A stretch of 64,000 nt of DNA from Mariannaea sp. PMI_226 (lineage: Eukaryota; Ascomycota; Sordariomycetes; Hypocreales; Nectriaceae): the NCBI GenBank assembly GCA_024336345.1, contig JANFOG010000003.1, forward strand, positions 1,618,501-1,682,500. Reading direction: 5' to 3'. The notes below the pieces were generated by a model that did no database searches, was not told the DNA's origin, and saw only the letters and a list, made by a program, of their open reading frames with translations. A program made the position numbers and the translations under genes. The first letter of the stretch is position 1. Each line of letters opens with the position of its first letter. Below, piece by piece: positions 10,664-23,654 of the stretch.

Positions 10664-13600
10664 TCTTGGGTTAACTGACGCTGCGGGTACGCAGTTCATG
10701 CTACATGGATGGGGTAGTGTGGTCCTTCGGTACGATAGGAGTGGAGATGATAGTACTATCCCATGGCCAGCACGGCTCTTTCACAGATAATCATGAATAC
10801 CAAACAGACAAGAAAGCAATTACATGATCAAAGAAATAAGACAGATGAAAAGTTTTCCTGATACGGAAAGGTCCTAACCGCAATCATGAGAGGATTGTGT
10901 GATATGGAAGTTGAAACAGTGACGGCAATCCACACCGCTTGATCCTCAACTTCAATGAACCAAAGCTGATAGACACCCTACATTCATGTGACCTCCTGAC
11001 AAGTCGTTGGAGTCAATTAAAACTGAGTTCTTTCTCTCTTAGGCCTGTCTCACTGTCCTTTGTAGAGCTCTTACACTCTTCGACTCCCACTTTGATTCCC
11101 TAGTTACTTGCCTCATTCTTGCATTTGCTCGCCGTCCTAAATAAACACAATCCTAAGTAACATGAAATTATATGATAATTACAAGATCTGACAAGCGGAT
11201 CTGCTTCCTGAAGGACCTTTGCAAGAATCTGCAAACACAATTTGAGGATGAGAGCACGAGTTGGGAACCAAAGAGCTCAGACTGCTAGCTTCCAAGTGCC
11301 ACCCAAGTGACCTACGCATGGCCACGTAAGTCAAAATTTAACACGTCACTCACAGATTAGTTGCTAGAAAGCTTTCAGTTAGGGATATTCTACTACGCGT
11401 AAGGTAATTTATTATGCTCGTTTATAGGTACACCCCGTTCGTGACTCTGTTCTCCATCATCGTTACACAAATCTCTGCTCACCCACGCCGTAAATCATGA
11501 TATCTGCCCTCATTCACGGCCCTGTGCAAGAACCAAATTTACGACATTACACAATATGTTTACAATCCTCACGAAACGGGTGAAAAAAGGGATGCTCCAA
11601 GAGCTCTTAGCAGCTTTGCTCTTCTCATTCGTCCCAGGTAATCACTGGAGCATTCCAGAAGGAAAGCCGAGAAACATCTCTTCTCATCACCAGGTAGTTC
11701 CGTCCTGTTTCTGCCAACTTCTTGCCTTCCAATATGACAAAAATTTGGTCTAATATAAGAACAGTTTGGAAGTCCTTCATATGCTGTTCGTGAAAAGGCT
11801 TGATAATACTGGGCTGTTCTGTGACTTACTATTATCGTGGAAAAAAGACCTCTCCAAAACTTTGTTCATAGTGCTTACTCCTCGCCGCCTAGATTCGCGA
11901 TTGGCCCCTTGAGCTGGTGGCATAATAAATTTGCCTCTCTTAACCAATTCCTCTGGGGGATCTCCCAGAAGCGAAACCATTTGTGTAAGGTGAACATGTG
12001 CATTGTATTCGCCACCCCCACCGGCAGGCTAGTTGAATAGACCAATATCTGCTAGAGTTTCCCATACCTATCAATTAAAAATTATCAATTAGGAGGTTAT
12101 ACTACGATATATATCCTAGAGATGTTCTACCTATAAGCAGGGCGAGATTCCAGATATCAGCACTGTATAACCAAGAACCGCCAAGAAGCACCTCTAGGCT
12201 CGGAAGCGGTATGACTAGATGGCAGATAGACGCTCGAGGTTGTTAACCAATTCAGGAAAACTAAAACTGAAATTAGCCAGCTCATAGAAGATGGGTACTT
12301 TATTTTTATTTTTGTCCCTCTTTTTATTTTTAGCCCTCGCGGAGGGCCAGACGGTCAAGACAAGAAACGTCACAACAGGAGTCTGGCTCTCGTGGGGAAG
12401 AATACAATCTGGCTCAACATGATCATCATTTTCGGTGGGTTTTTGCCGTTGAACTTTTCGCAACTATGAGCAGGTTCGACGCCTTCGTTGCATGTGTTAT
12501 CGTTGGTCTGATGATCCTTCTTTCGTAGCAGTCGTCAAGCCCAGCCATGTTATCACCAAGATTGTCAATAGCTGTAGTGGAGATGTTGCCCCAAGCGCCA
12601 TTCGCAGAGCAATTGCCCATCAATTCCGGTTTGGTACCTGTATCTGGAAGTTTCTCTCCATATGCATCTGCATTATTTGTCTTTTCAATCGGTAGGATAT
12701 TGAACAGGACATCATTGTCAAGGGACGTCGTGCTGAAGGTGTTGGCATCGTCAGCCTCAACTTCATTGATGGAGCTGGCGGTCCACAACATTCGCACGTC
12801 ATGGTCGGAAATGGAGCTCGTGTGTCAGTCCTTTTGATGGGCAGTCTAAATAGTAGCCACTGGAATAACTTCGATCTAGGAAGACAAAGATCCAGGATGG
12901 GACAGGTGCGAGCAGGAGCGGCGTAAAAGTAAGGTAGCTAACCTGACATTGGGAGAGATCGGCTGTTTCGGGTACCGCACGTGACGATCTCCAAGTCAGA
13001 CTCTCTGACCCTGGATTGGAGCGCTACGATGGATATGCAGACCCCGGCAAGTTACTTATTCGATCCTTGTTTGTTATGTTGAGGAACGAGGCTGGGGATA
13101 CGCAGCTACCCCATAGCGAAGTTAGCACGGAAACGTTTTACTTAGCTTCTTCGTGAACAAACGGTCCTGTACCATATCGAGAGCAGGTTTGACGCAATTT
13201 GCAATCTTCAATGGCATGTCAAACCTGATATTATCTATTTCACCTCCTGTGTTATTATTTTACTCCGTTTTTTTACTACAACAGCAACACCAGTCAATTG
13301 GTAAGAAGGGTTCCTCATGCACTAATAAATTGCTCATCAAATTGCGCCCAATTCAATTCTATGAAAGGGTACGGATTTGAAGTAGTATGCTAACAAGCGC
13401 TTGAAGACCCATAAGGTCTCAAGATTGGCGCGCTTGGTTTGTCAGGCCACTAATTTAGCAAATTAGGAGAGGAGGAGTAAATTTGTACCCAAGGAAATGA
13501 AGAAAAAAAAGGGCCAAAAAAAACCCCCCAAATGTCGGATGTCGTGCGTCGAGCACCAAGGTCGAAGGTGAGCGCTAAACTGAACCCGGAATTAGATATT

Positions 13601-14377
13601 CCTGCTTTAGGCAGTCTCTTTGTGATGCATAATAGCCATTCTTTTCTAAGCTGGATTGATCTCAGATGTGCCTATCTGGATTGAAGCAGAATACAGTAGT
13701 ATCTCCTGGTTGACCTTCAGAGACTCTGCTCTTATTGTTGTTTCTGTGCCTGCGACTTTGTCTATGCCGGCTGTGGCTTGATTTGCCGAGACCCGTAGAA
13801 AATAGTCTTATGTGTAAGCTTACTACGTTAGGTATAAGCCAAAGGCCAATGTTCTTTTGGATGGACAGACAGTAATTATAATAGCTTCTCGTTTTCTCCT
13901 GAACCTAGCCAACATTAGCAGGCAACGGTCAACAAACCGGGGACGGACGCTGCATACCGCCACGGTAGTCGGATGCATCTAACGTCATGTCGTAACGTTT
14001 CTTCCGATTCACTTATGAGGGGAAACTGAGGGGAAAAGGTGTGGGCCTCCAACTTTGACCTTCCTCTTTTATAGCAATCAGATGAGTTCAACACCATGTG
14101 TCGGACCGATGAGAGCAACATCGTCCTCTCAATATAAGGTAATCTAATATGTATTGTGGACTTTAGGCAGAGCTTTGGTGGCTGATTCAGTCATCAACCG
14201 GTGGCGTTCATGATTACTTCTGGGGAAATATGAGGGGATACTGACGGGGCCCCAAGAAGCCCGTATTGTCGCTACCTACTTAAACAATGCCAATCCCTTG
14301 CAGTGTGTCTTCGATAATGCTCCTTTGAAGAGTACTCACTAGCTGCCTAATCATTTTTACATCGGCTTCTATCCAGG
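10664..14377. other. Gene-poor, AT-rich intergenic region, 3.7 kb
   Basis: No gene with recognisable domain or splice structure. One open frame at 12426..12797 is listed separately. Small inverted repeats occur at about 13393-13438 and 13451-13467 (ctaattt-agc-aaattag). The last few hundred bases must contain the GH43 promoter. A decayed repeat or transposon cannot be excluded by eye. Confidence 0.45.
12426..12797 (-). CDS. Unassigned open frame, 123 codons
   Basis: Starts with a true ATG and stays open for 123 codons, but I recognise no domain, signal peptide or membrane segment. Sequence is rich in Asn, Asp and Thr with two cysteines. It lies alone in a gene-poor AT-rich stretch and overlaps open frames on the opposite strand. 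It may be chance, a short orphan gene, or a relic. Confidence 0.2.
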   Translation of the reverse strand: MRMLWTASSINEVEADDANTFSTTSLDNDVLFNILPIEKTNNADAYGEKLPDTGTKPELMGNCSANGAWGNISTTAIDNLGDNMAGLDDCYERRIIRPTITHATKASNLLIVAKSSTAKTHRK

Positions 14378-16150
14378 ATGAGACTCTCCGGTGTCATTGC
14401 TGGCGTGGGGTTGCTTTGCTCCCCTGTGCTGGCTGGTTCGGGCCAGGACAAACCCAGCAACAAAGCTCCTCAGTTCCACAACTCGGCTACACATGAAGCC
14501 GCGGATCCATATGTATTTTACGACTCCAAAAGCGGGCAATATTATGCCTACTCTACCGCAGGGGCCGACGAGGGACACAACTTCGCCATCTATAGCAGCC
14601 CCGATCTTTCCACTTGGCGTAAGCAGCCTGGTGGCGTGCTGAAAGCTTGCTACGATGGTCAAATGAATCACGTCAAAGGTGGACAGGCCTGCTGGGCTCG
14701 AGATTGGTTTTGGGCTCCTGAGGCATACTATAATGAGAAGACAGGCTGGTACTTCTTCGTCTTTGCCGGACGCCTTCTTGAGGATACGGCAAAGGACCAT
14801 TTCCGATACTCAGCTTTCGAGGAGCCTTGCAAGATCGGCATCGCAGTGTCTCGATCACCCACCGGTCCCTTCCGCGAGATTGAGTCAAAGCCCATTGACT
14901 ACTATCCGTTTGATCCCAATTATCATGATGTTAATCTCATCATGGATGACAAGCAATTGCTGCCGCCGCAGACCCAAGCCAAGGGTAAGACTGCACCCAA
15001 GGGCACATACATTCCCGTTATCGATCCCAACATCTTTTTCGATACCAATGGCCGTATCTACCTCTACACATCCCGTAATGCGTACCGCAACTGGAATTGG
15101 GACGAAAAGCTAGGCAAGTACATTGAAGAATCCAATATCATCGTGGTCGAGCTGGAACGCGGCTGGTGGGATGACCCCAAGGCGTCGACGATGCCGAAAA
15201 TTGTGTCTTCGCAGATCAACATCCACGCCAAAGATGCCACGCCTCTGCCCAGCAACATCACTTCTTACAATGGCACTGGTACAATTGGCAATCCTCCACG
15301 CAAGGATGGCTGGCAAACCGTCATCTCGTACGGTGCCGACCCCCAGGAATGGGAAAATTTCCACGTCGACGATTATGACAAATACAACGGAACTCGCAAG
15401 AATCGCCGTTGGTCAGAAGGTAGCACGCTCATTTCTAGGTTTGACAAGCACGGAAAGCCTGTCTATATGATCACTTATAGCGCCAACAACTTTGAAGCGG
15501 CCAACTACGGTGTCGGATTTGCGACGGCCAACTCCCCCTTGGGCCCGTTCCACAAATCCTCCAATAACCCGGTTCTCTCCCAAGAGCCAAATGAGCAGAT
15601 CCCCGTTTACTCTACTGGCCACGGCAGTATCGTGGCATCCCCTCCTACTGATTACAGAGGCCATGTCGGTGCACAGGACGTTACCCACCAAACTCCTAAG
15701 GGATCTGAGCTCTTCTATGTCCACCACGCTCGTAACAGCACGACAAGTGATCGATCAATCTATACCACACGCATGACGCTTAAAGAATCTGCCATCAGTG
15801 TCGGCTCCGCCAGTGCAATGAGCATGCACCTCACGTCTCAGGACCAGCCCTTGCCGAAGAATACGTACCCGATCGACATTACAGCTCGCTGTGTCAGAAG
15901 CAAGAATGGGCAGAAACTCGATATTCGCGTTGCCTCGAAGCCCGGCGCACCTTTTGATATCCGTGAAGGTTCCAACAGAGTCGTTGCCTTGCCTGGAAAC
16001 AAGGAGGCGACAGAAATCGACGAGAAGAGTGGAAATGAAGGCTCATTTACTGTTGAATTTTCTGCAGGCACTGTTAAAGAAGTAGCTTATCAGCGTCTGG
16101 GTGTAGATGGCCGTTGGTCAACTGTTGCTAGCAAACGTGCCATCTGTTAG
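14378..16150 (+). CDS. Secreted glycoside hydrolase family 43 enzyme
   Basis: Intronless, 590 residues. A signal peptide (about 1-19) is followed directly by a five-bladed beta-propeller GH43 domain. The three acidic residues of the family are in place: D43 in 'EAADPYVFYD' (base), D216 in 'VIDPNIFFDTNGRIYLY' (pKa modulator) and E347 in 'RRWSEGSTLIS' (acid). 'WAPEAYYNEKTGWYFF' (around 112) is also typical. About 120 C-terminal residues after the propeller form a separate beta-rich module of unknown role. GH43 enzymes are mostly alpha-L-arabinofuranosidases or beta-xylosidases, some galactan-active; the exact substrate cannot be read from sequence. The extracellular location fits attack on hemicellulose or pectin side chains. 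Many NxS/T sites suggest glycosylation. The start ATG is preceded by ccagg and is the only one that opens with a signal peptide. Confidence 0.93.
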   Translation: MRLSGVIAGVGLLCSPVLAGSGQDKPSNKAPQFHNSATHEAADPYVFYDSKSGQYYAYSTAGADEGHNFAIYSSPDLSTWRKQPGGVLKACYDGQMNHVKGGQACWARDWFWAPEAYYNEKTGWYFFVFAGRLLEDTAKDHFRYSAFEEPCKIGIAVSRSPTGPFREIESKPIDYYPFDPNYHDVNLIMDDKQLLPPQTQAKGKTAPKGTYIPVIDPNIFFDTNGRIYLYTSRNAYRNWNWDEKLGKYIEESNIIVVELERGWWDDPKASTMPKIVSSQINIHAKDATPLPSNITSYNGTGTIGNPPRKDGWQTVISYGADPQEWENFHVDDYDKYNGTRKNRRWSEGSTLISRFDKHGKPVYMITYSANNFEAANYGVGFATANSPLGPFHKSSNNPVLSQEPNEQIPVYSTGHGSIVASPPTDYRGHVGAQDVTHQTPKGSELFYVHHARNSTTSDRSIYTTRMTLKESAISVGSASAMSMHLTSQDQPLPKNTYPIDITARCVRSKNGQKLDIRVASKPGAPFDIREGSNRVVALPGNKEATEIDEKSGNEGSFTVEFSAGTVKEVAYQRLGVDGRWSTVASKRAIC

Positions 16151-16760
16151 ACAAATTCGCGTGCCGGCCGCCTTACAAAAATTGAAGCTGAAGTATCATC
16201 AATTCGACGTTAGATTAGCAATTTCAGAAGATGCTCCATTAGAGTAATTGTGTATCTCACAATGCAAAATATAAACAATTGCCAAAGTGTGACAATTCAT
16301 CAAGAACTCTTCCTACAAAATCAATGTCAAAATGGAAACAACATGACTTCCACCTCCGAATTCACCATTGGCGCCAACGCAATTACGATACGTGATATAT
16401 CTAGGTGCTGTCGTTCCTGTCCACGTGAAGCGATCTCAACAAGGGATGAACTTAGGTATCAACTTGTAACTTTTTTGTGCTCTCTCTTTGAAAACTGGCA
16501 GTTCATTCTACCACCTCGTAGATACACCTACGCTTATTTATGGTGAAGGAAGTTTGTCACAACGCTATGGGGCAACCTGATGTTTTTTTTCTTCTTTTTC
16601 AATTTTTTGGTGGTCGAACTTTTAGCAAGGCCGTTACTTCGTTTCAAACTAGATCATCTCGTTACAAGTGCCGCCATTCTTCTTCTTCTTTTTTTTTCTT
16701 TATACTTTCCAGGGTTTGGAATTGGGCAAGTATTTGGTATCAAAAATGGTGCTCTGTTGC
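16151..16760. other. Convergent intergenic spacer
   Basis: 610 bp between the 3' ends of two converging genes, AT-rich with pyrimidine tracts near 16580-16700. Nothing else seen. Confidence 0.5.
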
Positions 16761-18388
16761 TCAGGCGATCTTACAGTAGAGATCCCACAGCCCTGAGGTT
16801 CCCAGCCAATCCAGGAACATCTCGTTCAGTCCTTGGCGAATCAATTCATCACCCATAAAGTACTGTCTTTTGTTATCCCAGGTCATATCACCCATTGTGC
16901 TCTTTCGGGACCTCCCCAAACGGAATGCCTCCGTTGTGTCCTGGAGATCCATCCAATAAACACTATCCGGCATCCAGACTCGGTTCGTGTCGGCAGCAAC
17001 TGCAAGTCTCTCAAATTCTGGTAGGGATTGGACTTTGCTCCATATTCTCGGTGCGTCATAGTAAGCGGCACTGCCGTATTTCTTCAGCATTCGCTTCTGT
17101 TCCTCGGGTGGAATCATCTGGCGTGAGGTACGTCGGAGGTAGCCTGCTTGCTCATTGATGAAGTTTTCAAGCTCCATTCTATCTAGATTCAACTCTGGAT
17201 CGCTGTCGAGTTTCTCAAGGTAGTTGGTGATTTCATCTCTCATTTTCCGCAATCGATACTGTGTCCATTGAGGATAGAGAGTAGTCAAGTTTGCGTAAGG
17301 CCGGATGTTGGTCATGTAGCTCGAGTCGTACACCTTGGGCACACGCGCCCGGTAGGAGGTGATGGTCGATATGCGCTCCTTTACGCCTCTAGCACGAGCC
17401 GCCAGGTGCTGGACCTTGCCGCCCTGAAGCATTACCACGTGGCCAATCTGGGGGCCTTCAACCTATAAAGCTTGTTAGTTGTGTCATGCGGATATATATA
17501 TATATATCATTACTGGGTCTTGTGGTATGGCATGGAGAGAGGTTATAACCAACTTTTTGTGATGTACCATCACCCTTCTTGATATAAGTTTCTCCTCCAA
17601 TCATGCCATCAGTCTCACTCAGCATCAAAACACAAACGTAAGGGTAAGAGTCGTAACTTTTGCTCTTGTCAGTTTAAAATAGTCGTTGCTAACGAGGACA
17701 ACGGATGGAGATCCTGGTTTAAACTTACTGCCATGGAATGATAGCACTAGAATCCCTCAATGGGTCATAGGCTCGCTCCTCTGCAGTCAACTGCACCTTC
17801 TCGACTGAGGGTTCGACCCTGAGCTGTTTGGTCATATCTGACACGGTGGCACCCTCGACTTGGATGTTGGTGTGTCCAATCTCTGTGGGCATGACGATTT
17901 CTAAAGGAACGCCCACAGCTTCAGACACGATGCTCATCGTCTGAGGATGCGTCCAGAAATCTCTGATGAAGTTTGAATGCTTCTCTACGTCACGAAGAAC
18001 TAGGGTCCCTGGGAACGGGGAACTCGAACAGTTGTCCAGCACCTTTTGCTGGAACAGGCCTCTTCTATAAGCCCTCACACCTTCGCGAGACAACAGAGGA
18101 AATGGTGTCGTCCCTGCAATGGACGTGGCGGATGTGCTCTGATCTAAGAGCAACTCCTCCATTGTGAATTTTTTCGCCGGTGGCGAATAGTCCAGGTGAA
18201 TCTATCATTTGTGAGCCCTTTCGCCTTGTACAAAATTCTCGTGCCATTTGGCCGTTGTTCGATCCGACAGGTTGGATCTGTACATAGTAGAACAAGACAA
18301 GACATACTGCAGGGTCAAAGACGTCTTCCTGGCCCACATCTCTGACAGGGTTCCCAGCGTCAGGCAAGGGAGAGAAATCCATGGTCAT
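16761..18388 (-). CDS. Fe(II)/2-oxoglutarate-dependent oxygenase-like protein
   Basis: Exons 18308..18388, 17729..18201, 17554..17656 and 16761..17462 give 452 residues. The iron-binding triad is visible: H185-x-D187 in 'PWHYDSYPYVCVLML' (created by the splice at 17656/17729) and distal H238 in 'GGKVQHLAARA'. The likely 2-oxoglutarate Arg is R249 in 'KERISTITSYR'. 'GGETYIKKGDGT' lies between, as in fungal members of this uncharacterised group. The C-terminal ~190 residues are helical and charged. There is no signal peptide, so it is probably cytosolic. The substrate is unknown. The third donor is unusual (GTTGGT) but is the one that restores the QKVEGPQIGH junction. Two ATGs (18388, 18382) could start it. 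The intron at 17463..17553 contains an (AT)8 run. Confidence 0.85.
17492..17507. repeat. (AT)8 microsatellite in an intron
   Basis: Sixteen alternating A/T bases inside the third intron of the oxygenase-like gene. Confidence 0.9.
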
Positions 18389-20022
18389 GATCTCAGTATG
18401 GGGTTACAGGCCCCTTGGGTTTCCCTAAACGCAGAAAGAATCCTTGAGAGTCTCAAAGAGGCAAGAGAAAGTTTCAATGCCGCGTGTGCCGCAGACGAAG
18501 GATTTGATACGTAGTATGAATAGTATTCACTTTTTTTTTCTCTTCCTCTTCCTCTTCTTCTAATTCTTGCCCAGGACAAAAGATTTCATATAAGCCAACG
18601 GCCCACCATTCCGATTAAGGGAACGGGGGTTCGTGAGAGGAAGAGAAAGTCAGGGTGCATTGTCCCTAATCGGCGACATTCGGACCCTTTGCCCTCTTTC
18701 GGTGTATCATTTCCGCCGTGAAACACCGGTACCGCAGCTTATCATGCAGCTCGCCAACCGGCTTTGAGCCATTACTAAATCCACTCCGAATAACGCAGTT
18801 ATCATGTCAGATCCCCCACGTTGAGTGTTACATCACAGCTGACATTCGCAACTTATCTGCCAATATAGGCGACTCTGTCTCTATGTAGACAATAGGTGTC
18901 GTCTGCCCATCCATTAATCCATCCATCATCGTACGCTCAGATAAAGGAAATCACGAGGATGTCGTGAATGTGACCTTTTCCCCCTGCGAGCTGTGTGCTA
19001 TGTAGAAAAACCTCATGTTTTAGTGGAGGGTCTTCACTGATAGGCAACCAATACTGTCTCCTCTTTTATCCACATTTGTGGCATTAGCTAGGCTGCGGCG
19101 AGTAAGGTCAAGAGTCGCTAGGGCGCCGATTGCGGCAGGCAAATTTTGGATAAAATCTTCCACATCCAAGCCAAAGCCTAATGCCTACCGCTAAAAAGGC
19201 CATGGGTTCTTACATAATACGTACTAATTATGTATGACTTGCCAAAGCTCCATATACCGTGGAGGAAGTTGGAGTAATTGGAGAAGAGAGAGGGAAAAAA
19301 AAAAAAAAAAAGAAGCTTGAGGCCTAGCCAGCGGCCCGCCGGTTTGGCAACACCCACCATGACTCAACATCACAGAAAACGCCGGCTACATAGTACAACA
19401 ATCCAGGCCTTGGAAATGGAGTCAATTAGGACATACATAGTATTCTCAGTAATCAGTATGCTGAACCAAAATGGTCTCTCCACGGGGGTGAGAGTGCTGA
19501 TATCCCACTATGGCAATTGAGGGGTAAAACAGGGATACCAAATGGATGCGTGACCTCAGTGTAGCAGTAAACCCTTATACCACCAGAGAATGTTTACCAA
19601 ACCAGCTAGCCTTATCGAAGAAGATGGTGGACGAAAGATGTACCAGTACCAAGTAACCTAACCCTCGCCTGGGGCGAAACGGTGAATGGGATAAGACGAC
19701 GTCACTCCGCCGTCTCGGCACTACCTATCCGTATGCAAAAGTCGATCCACAAAATGATCGACTGGTATCGACAAACATGGGGAGGTTGTTTGTTCCAAAC
19801 CTCCCACGTTTTACGAGGAGGGAGCCAAAGGGGGGGATTCAATTCGCTCATTTTCTGAGCGAGTGTGGAGCAATCTTTTTTAGACCCCCCTTGACGAGAC
19901 AATAAAATACAACGATGTGCGACAGGATTTGAGTACATGCAGATTTCAGGTTTGCTTGCAATCCTCGAGAGAATTCTTCCTTCTTTCATCCTCTAGCATA
20001 GCATTGTGGGTAGTTTTGTATC
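18389..20022. other. Divergent intergenic region, 1.6 kb
   Basis: Carries the promoters of the oxygenase-like gene (minus) and the Atg22-like gene (plus). An A17 tract lies at 19295-19311. Open frames here are short and in conflicting frames. No RNA gene seen. Confidence 0.5.
19295..19311. repeat. Poly(A) tract, 17 nt
   Basis: Uninterrupted run of 17 A in the intergenic region. Confidence 0.9.
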
Positions 20023-22050
20023 ATGACTGGCAGCGACCCCGTGCCTGGCAACGACCCAGAGGTCGTGTCAAAGGCGGCAGTTGAGCCAGTTGAGCCACTT
20101 ACCTTTCCAGACGAGGTGCTGGACAAACATCATGCTGTGGCACTAGATCACCAAGTCGATGAGAAGTATCTCACTACCAAGCACGAAATCTGGGCATACT
20201 ACTCGTGCGTGACTAATGATCCATCCCCTCCCTCCTTCACTCCCCATGCACATGCAATGGAGCTGTCATAACTGACTGGTCTTCTGATAGCTATTATATT
20301 GGAAATAATGGACTTTCTCTATTCAGTAAGAAAACCCCGTTGGCTGCTATTGATACAAACAATTTGCCCCTCCCACCTTCACAGCACCTCCTTGTCCTAA
20401 CAAACCAATCATAGATTTCGCACCCACAGCCTTTCAAAACCTTCTGTATCAAGCCGCTGGAGACAGTGGTACCCTGCCCTTCGCTGGTAGAACCCGCACA
20501 ATTAATAGTATTGTACTCTTGAGCAATGGCATCTCTTTCGCCATCCAGATTGTGGTTTTCTTGATCCTTGGCAGTTTCGCCGATTTCGGCAACTGGAGAC
20601 CCAATATCCTCATCGCTCTCTCCATAGTCGCCTATGCGATCGGCTTTGGCTGGTTGGGCGTTCACACCTCAGACAAATGGCAAATCGGTGTCGGCCTCTA
20701 CATTGTCGGGCTCATCGCCTACCAGACGACCTTGACGTTCTGGACGGCCGCGTTCCCGGGCTTGGCACGAAATACAGCTGAGATGAAAGCTCTCGCTGAT
20801 GATCTGCTAGCCGGTAAGATAACCAGAGAGGAGTATGATTTCGCAGACTCTATGAAGCGAAGCCAGCTGTCCAACGTTGCGTTTTACATCCAGTCAGTGG
20901 CTGAGGTGGTGATTTTGGCTATTATCGTGGGCATCATGTTTGGGATTGATGTCAACGCAAGCGAGGCAAATAATAATTGGGGCTTGAGTGTGCTAGTTGC
21001 TTTCGCCAGTGGCGTTTGGTTGCTTGTCTCGTTGCCATGGTTCTTTATGGAGAAGAGGAGACCTGGTCAGGATCCTGGAAAGCAGAACATTGTTCTCGCT
21101 GGCTTGTCGCAGCTTTATTATGCTATGCGTCAGGTTTGGAAGCTGAAGCAGAGCTTGCTTTATCTTGTTGGTAAGTTGGACTATGATCTTGTGCATGCTT
21201 ACTACTTGCTTGGGGTATGTCAGACTGACTGAACCCTTCTAGGGTACTTTTTGCTGGGAGACTCTCTGAATACTACCGTCACTGTCATATCGACGCTACA
21301 AAACAGTATCGTGGCATACAACACATTGCAGTTGACATACCTTCTCATCGTTGGTATTGTAGCTCAGGTAGGTTGTCTTTCCAACTTCTCAACAAATTGG
21401 CTCCGAGGCACTAATTAATGAAAATTTTCCATAGGGTGCCGGTATTCTCGCCTTCTGGACCGCCCAGAAACGATACAAGCTCAGCACCAAGACTATGTTC
21501 AATGCTGTCGCATTTTGCATCGTTCTATTGGACGGCTGGGGAATGATAGGCATTTGGACCAACAGATTCGGTTTCCACAACGTGTGGGAGGTTTGGGTAG
21601 GTTGACCGATGTTCTTTTTTGTCTTCTTGCTTTCTTTGCCGAGAGCACGCTCTCTCTCTCTGTCGTCTCTCACTTGTTTATTTCGTAATTTCTATGAATT
21701 AACACTTTTGCTAGGTTTACCAAGCTTTCTATGGTCTCTTCGTCTGCCCCTGGTACAGCTACTCACAGATCATGATTTCCGAAGTCACACCACGTGGTCA
21801 CGAATTTCTCTTCTTCAGTTTGTTCAGCATTGTTGGGAAAACCTCGTCATTCATCGGACCAATTGTTTCCAGCGCCATTATTGATGCCACTCCCTCTGGA
21901 AACGTATCGACGCCGTTTTACTTCCTTTTCGGACTGAGTCTTGTCAGTTTTGGCATCTTGGTTGTGGGCGTAGATCTTGAGAAGAGCCGACGAGAGCAAG
22001 ATCGATTCTTGGAAGAGAAGAAGCAAGCATCGGAGGCTTCAGTTGCCTGA
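20023..22050 (+). CDS. Atg22-like vacuolar amino-acid effluxer (MFS)
   Basis: Exons 20023..20204, 20291..20325, 20415..21170, 21243..21367, 21435..21596 and 21715..22050; 531 residues. It belongs to the Atg22 branch of the major facilitator superfamily, whose members export amino acids from the vacuole after autophagy. Seen: an acidic cytosolic N-terminus, then 'EIWAYYSYYIGNNGLSLFNF' (assembled over two introns), 'FAPTAFQNLLYQAAG', about a dozen hydrophobic helices, the Atg22-typical 'VWEVWVYQAFYGLFVCPWYS' and 'SQIMISEVTPRGHEFLFFSL' near the C-terminus, and a charged tail. The second coding exon is only 35 bp. Fungi often have several Atg22-like paralogues, so the orthologue of yeast ATG22 is not certain. 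All junctions are canonical and in phase. Confidence 0.92.
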
Positions 22051-23654
22051 TCGTTTGTTGATTCACTTCCGTACAGAATAATGAGGAATTCATGTCGGTT
22101 GATGGAACGGTCACGGCGTTTAGGCGTGGTTTTCAGGCTGAGTGCTGATTTAAGGACAGAAGTTGGCGATCCGCAGTCTCAACTCGGGTGTGCTAACCTC
22201 ACAACTTGAAGTTATCCGTTTTGATATTTACGAATATGTCTCCAGTTGGGTATCACAGATAGTACCAATACCATATGTTGAGCACTCACGGCCAACTCTA
22301 CTTGACTCTTGACAATGGTGCCATGTATCAGGCCAAGTGTTGTGCAAGTTTGGATGCAATACCTGTACCAACTTTGATATTTTATATTTTGGGGAGAGCT
22401 ATTTGTCACAGCGACGTTTGACAAGTGAAATGAGGACCTGGGTCAACAATTCTGGGAATTTAATTGCTTAGGTTTTTGCCAGAAATCTAGAGATAAGCGA
22501 GCCCGAGACATTGAAGATGTTGAGTTCTTGCTCTAAGATTTGCCCTATTGTGTGAAGTAGGACCGCATATGGTACAGATGAGTGGTTGAGAAGTATATTT
22601 CCTTCTGATTTGGTAAGGTTTAGGCTGGAGAAAAGGCCTAGTTCATTGATCAAGATATAACTCGTATGTGAAGTCAATATCATTATGCCTACTACTTCAC
22701 TAGCGGGCCAGACTCGCCGCTTGGCTTTGTTCAATATTCTAGTTATCGAGAAAGCAGAAAAGGTCGACAACCTAGAGCCCAGGTCTAAAAGCCACATTTG
22801 GTGCAGGGAAGTGTCTGGCTTATGCTAGTTGAGGTTTTCGAGCCCATATATATTGATACGAGACATGGATAAGTGTATTGGCAATGAAACACCCGCTGAT
22901 CTAAAAATACGTTCTTTGATTCTGTAAGTCCAGTTAATCAGCTGTTGCAACGCTGTGATTGGTCTCGTAGTTGTCCGGCCCATTAGATGCATCATTTCTA
23001 GATTGGCTCTTAATAGCCACCACAATATGCTCTAGTCATTTAGTCCACGGACAGAGAGAGGCAAAACGGGAGTTGTTGCTATATATGACTAAGAAGCGGA
23101 CTTTGGGTTATTATACGATGCATCCTTTAGCGAGCTAAAATTTATTACATTACATATTGTACTGGTTCGATAAACTAAAACGGGACATGAAAACCGCTCA
23201 CTGTCACAATCGCGTCCGTATCATGGACTGGATAAACTAGTTTATTATACCGCAAACTAGTTACATATATTGAGTGCTTACTTATTGATCAGTTTGGTAT
23301 TGTAGTCTTTAGTTCAGTGGACGTGGAACCCAACATGTCGAAATCGCGACAGAGTTATTAACGAAGCGATAGAAAAATGCCGCCGAGCCCCAACAGATCA
23401 GGATATCCAGCAATGGTCGCAGTATTGTACTTCCTCGTGGAGATATGGAGCACCACATCCGTTACAGAGAATTTACTCATCAAGGTTTCTTATGAGTATT
23501 TTGATGATTTACGATAATTGACAATTGTTCATGAATCTAACTAAATGAAGTAGATAATGCTAACCGGAACAATCTACTGATTTCCTTAGTAAATGCTTTG
23601 AGGTATCTACTAACCGGCGCGCTCTGACATGTCTTGCAGTAGCCGCTGTAATGC

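Noticed and set aside
13393..13438. Imperfect inverted repeat considered as a MITE end
   Set aside because: Arms are short and mismatched, with no second copy or target-site duplication visible.
14369..14800. Minus-strand frames within the GH43 gene
   Set aside because: Antisense shadows of a confidently identified intronless enzyme gene.
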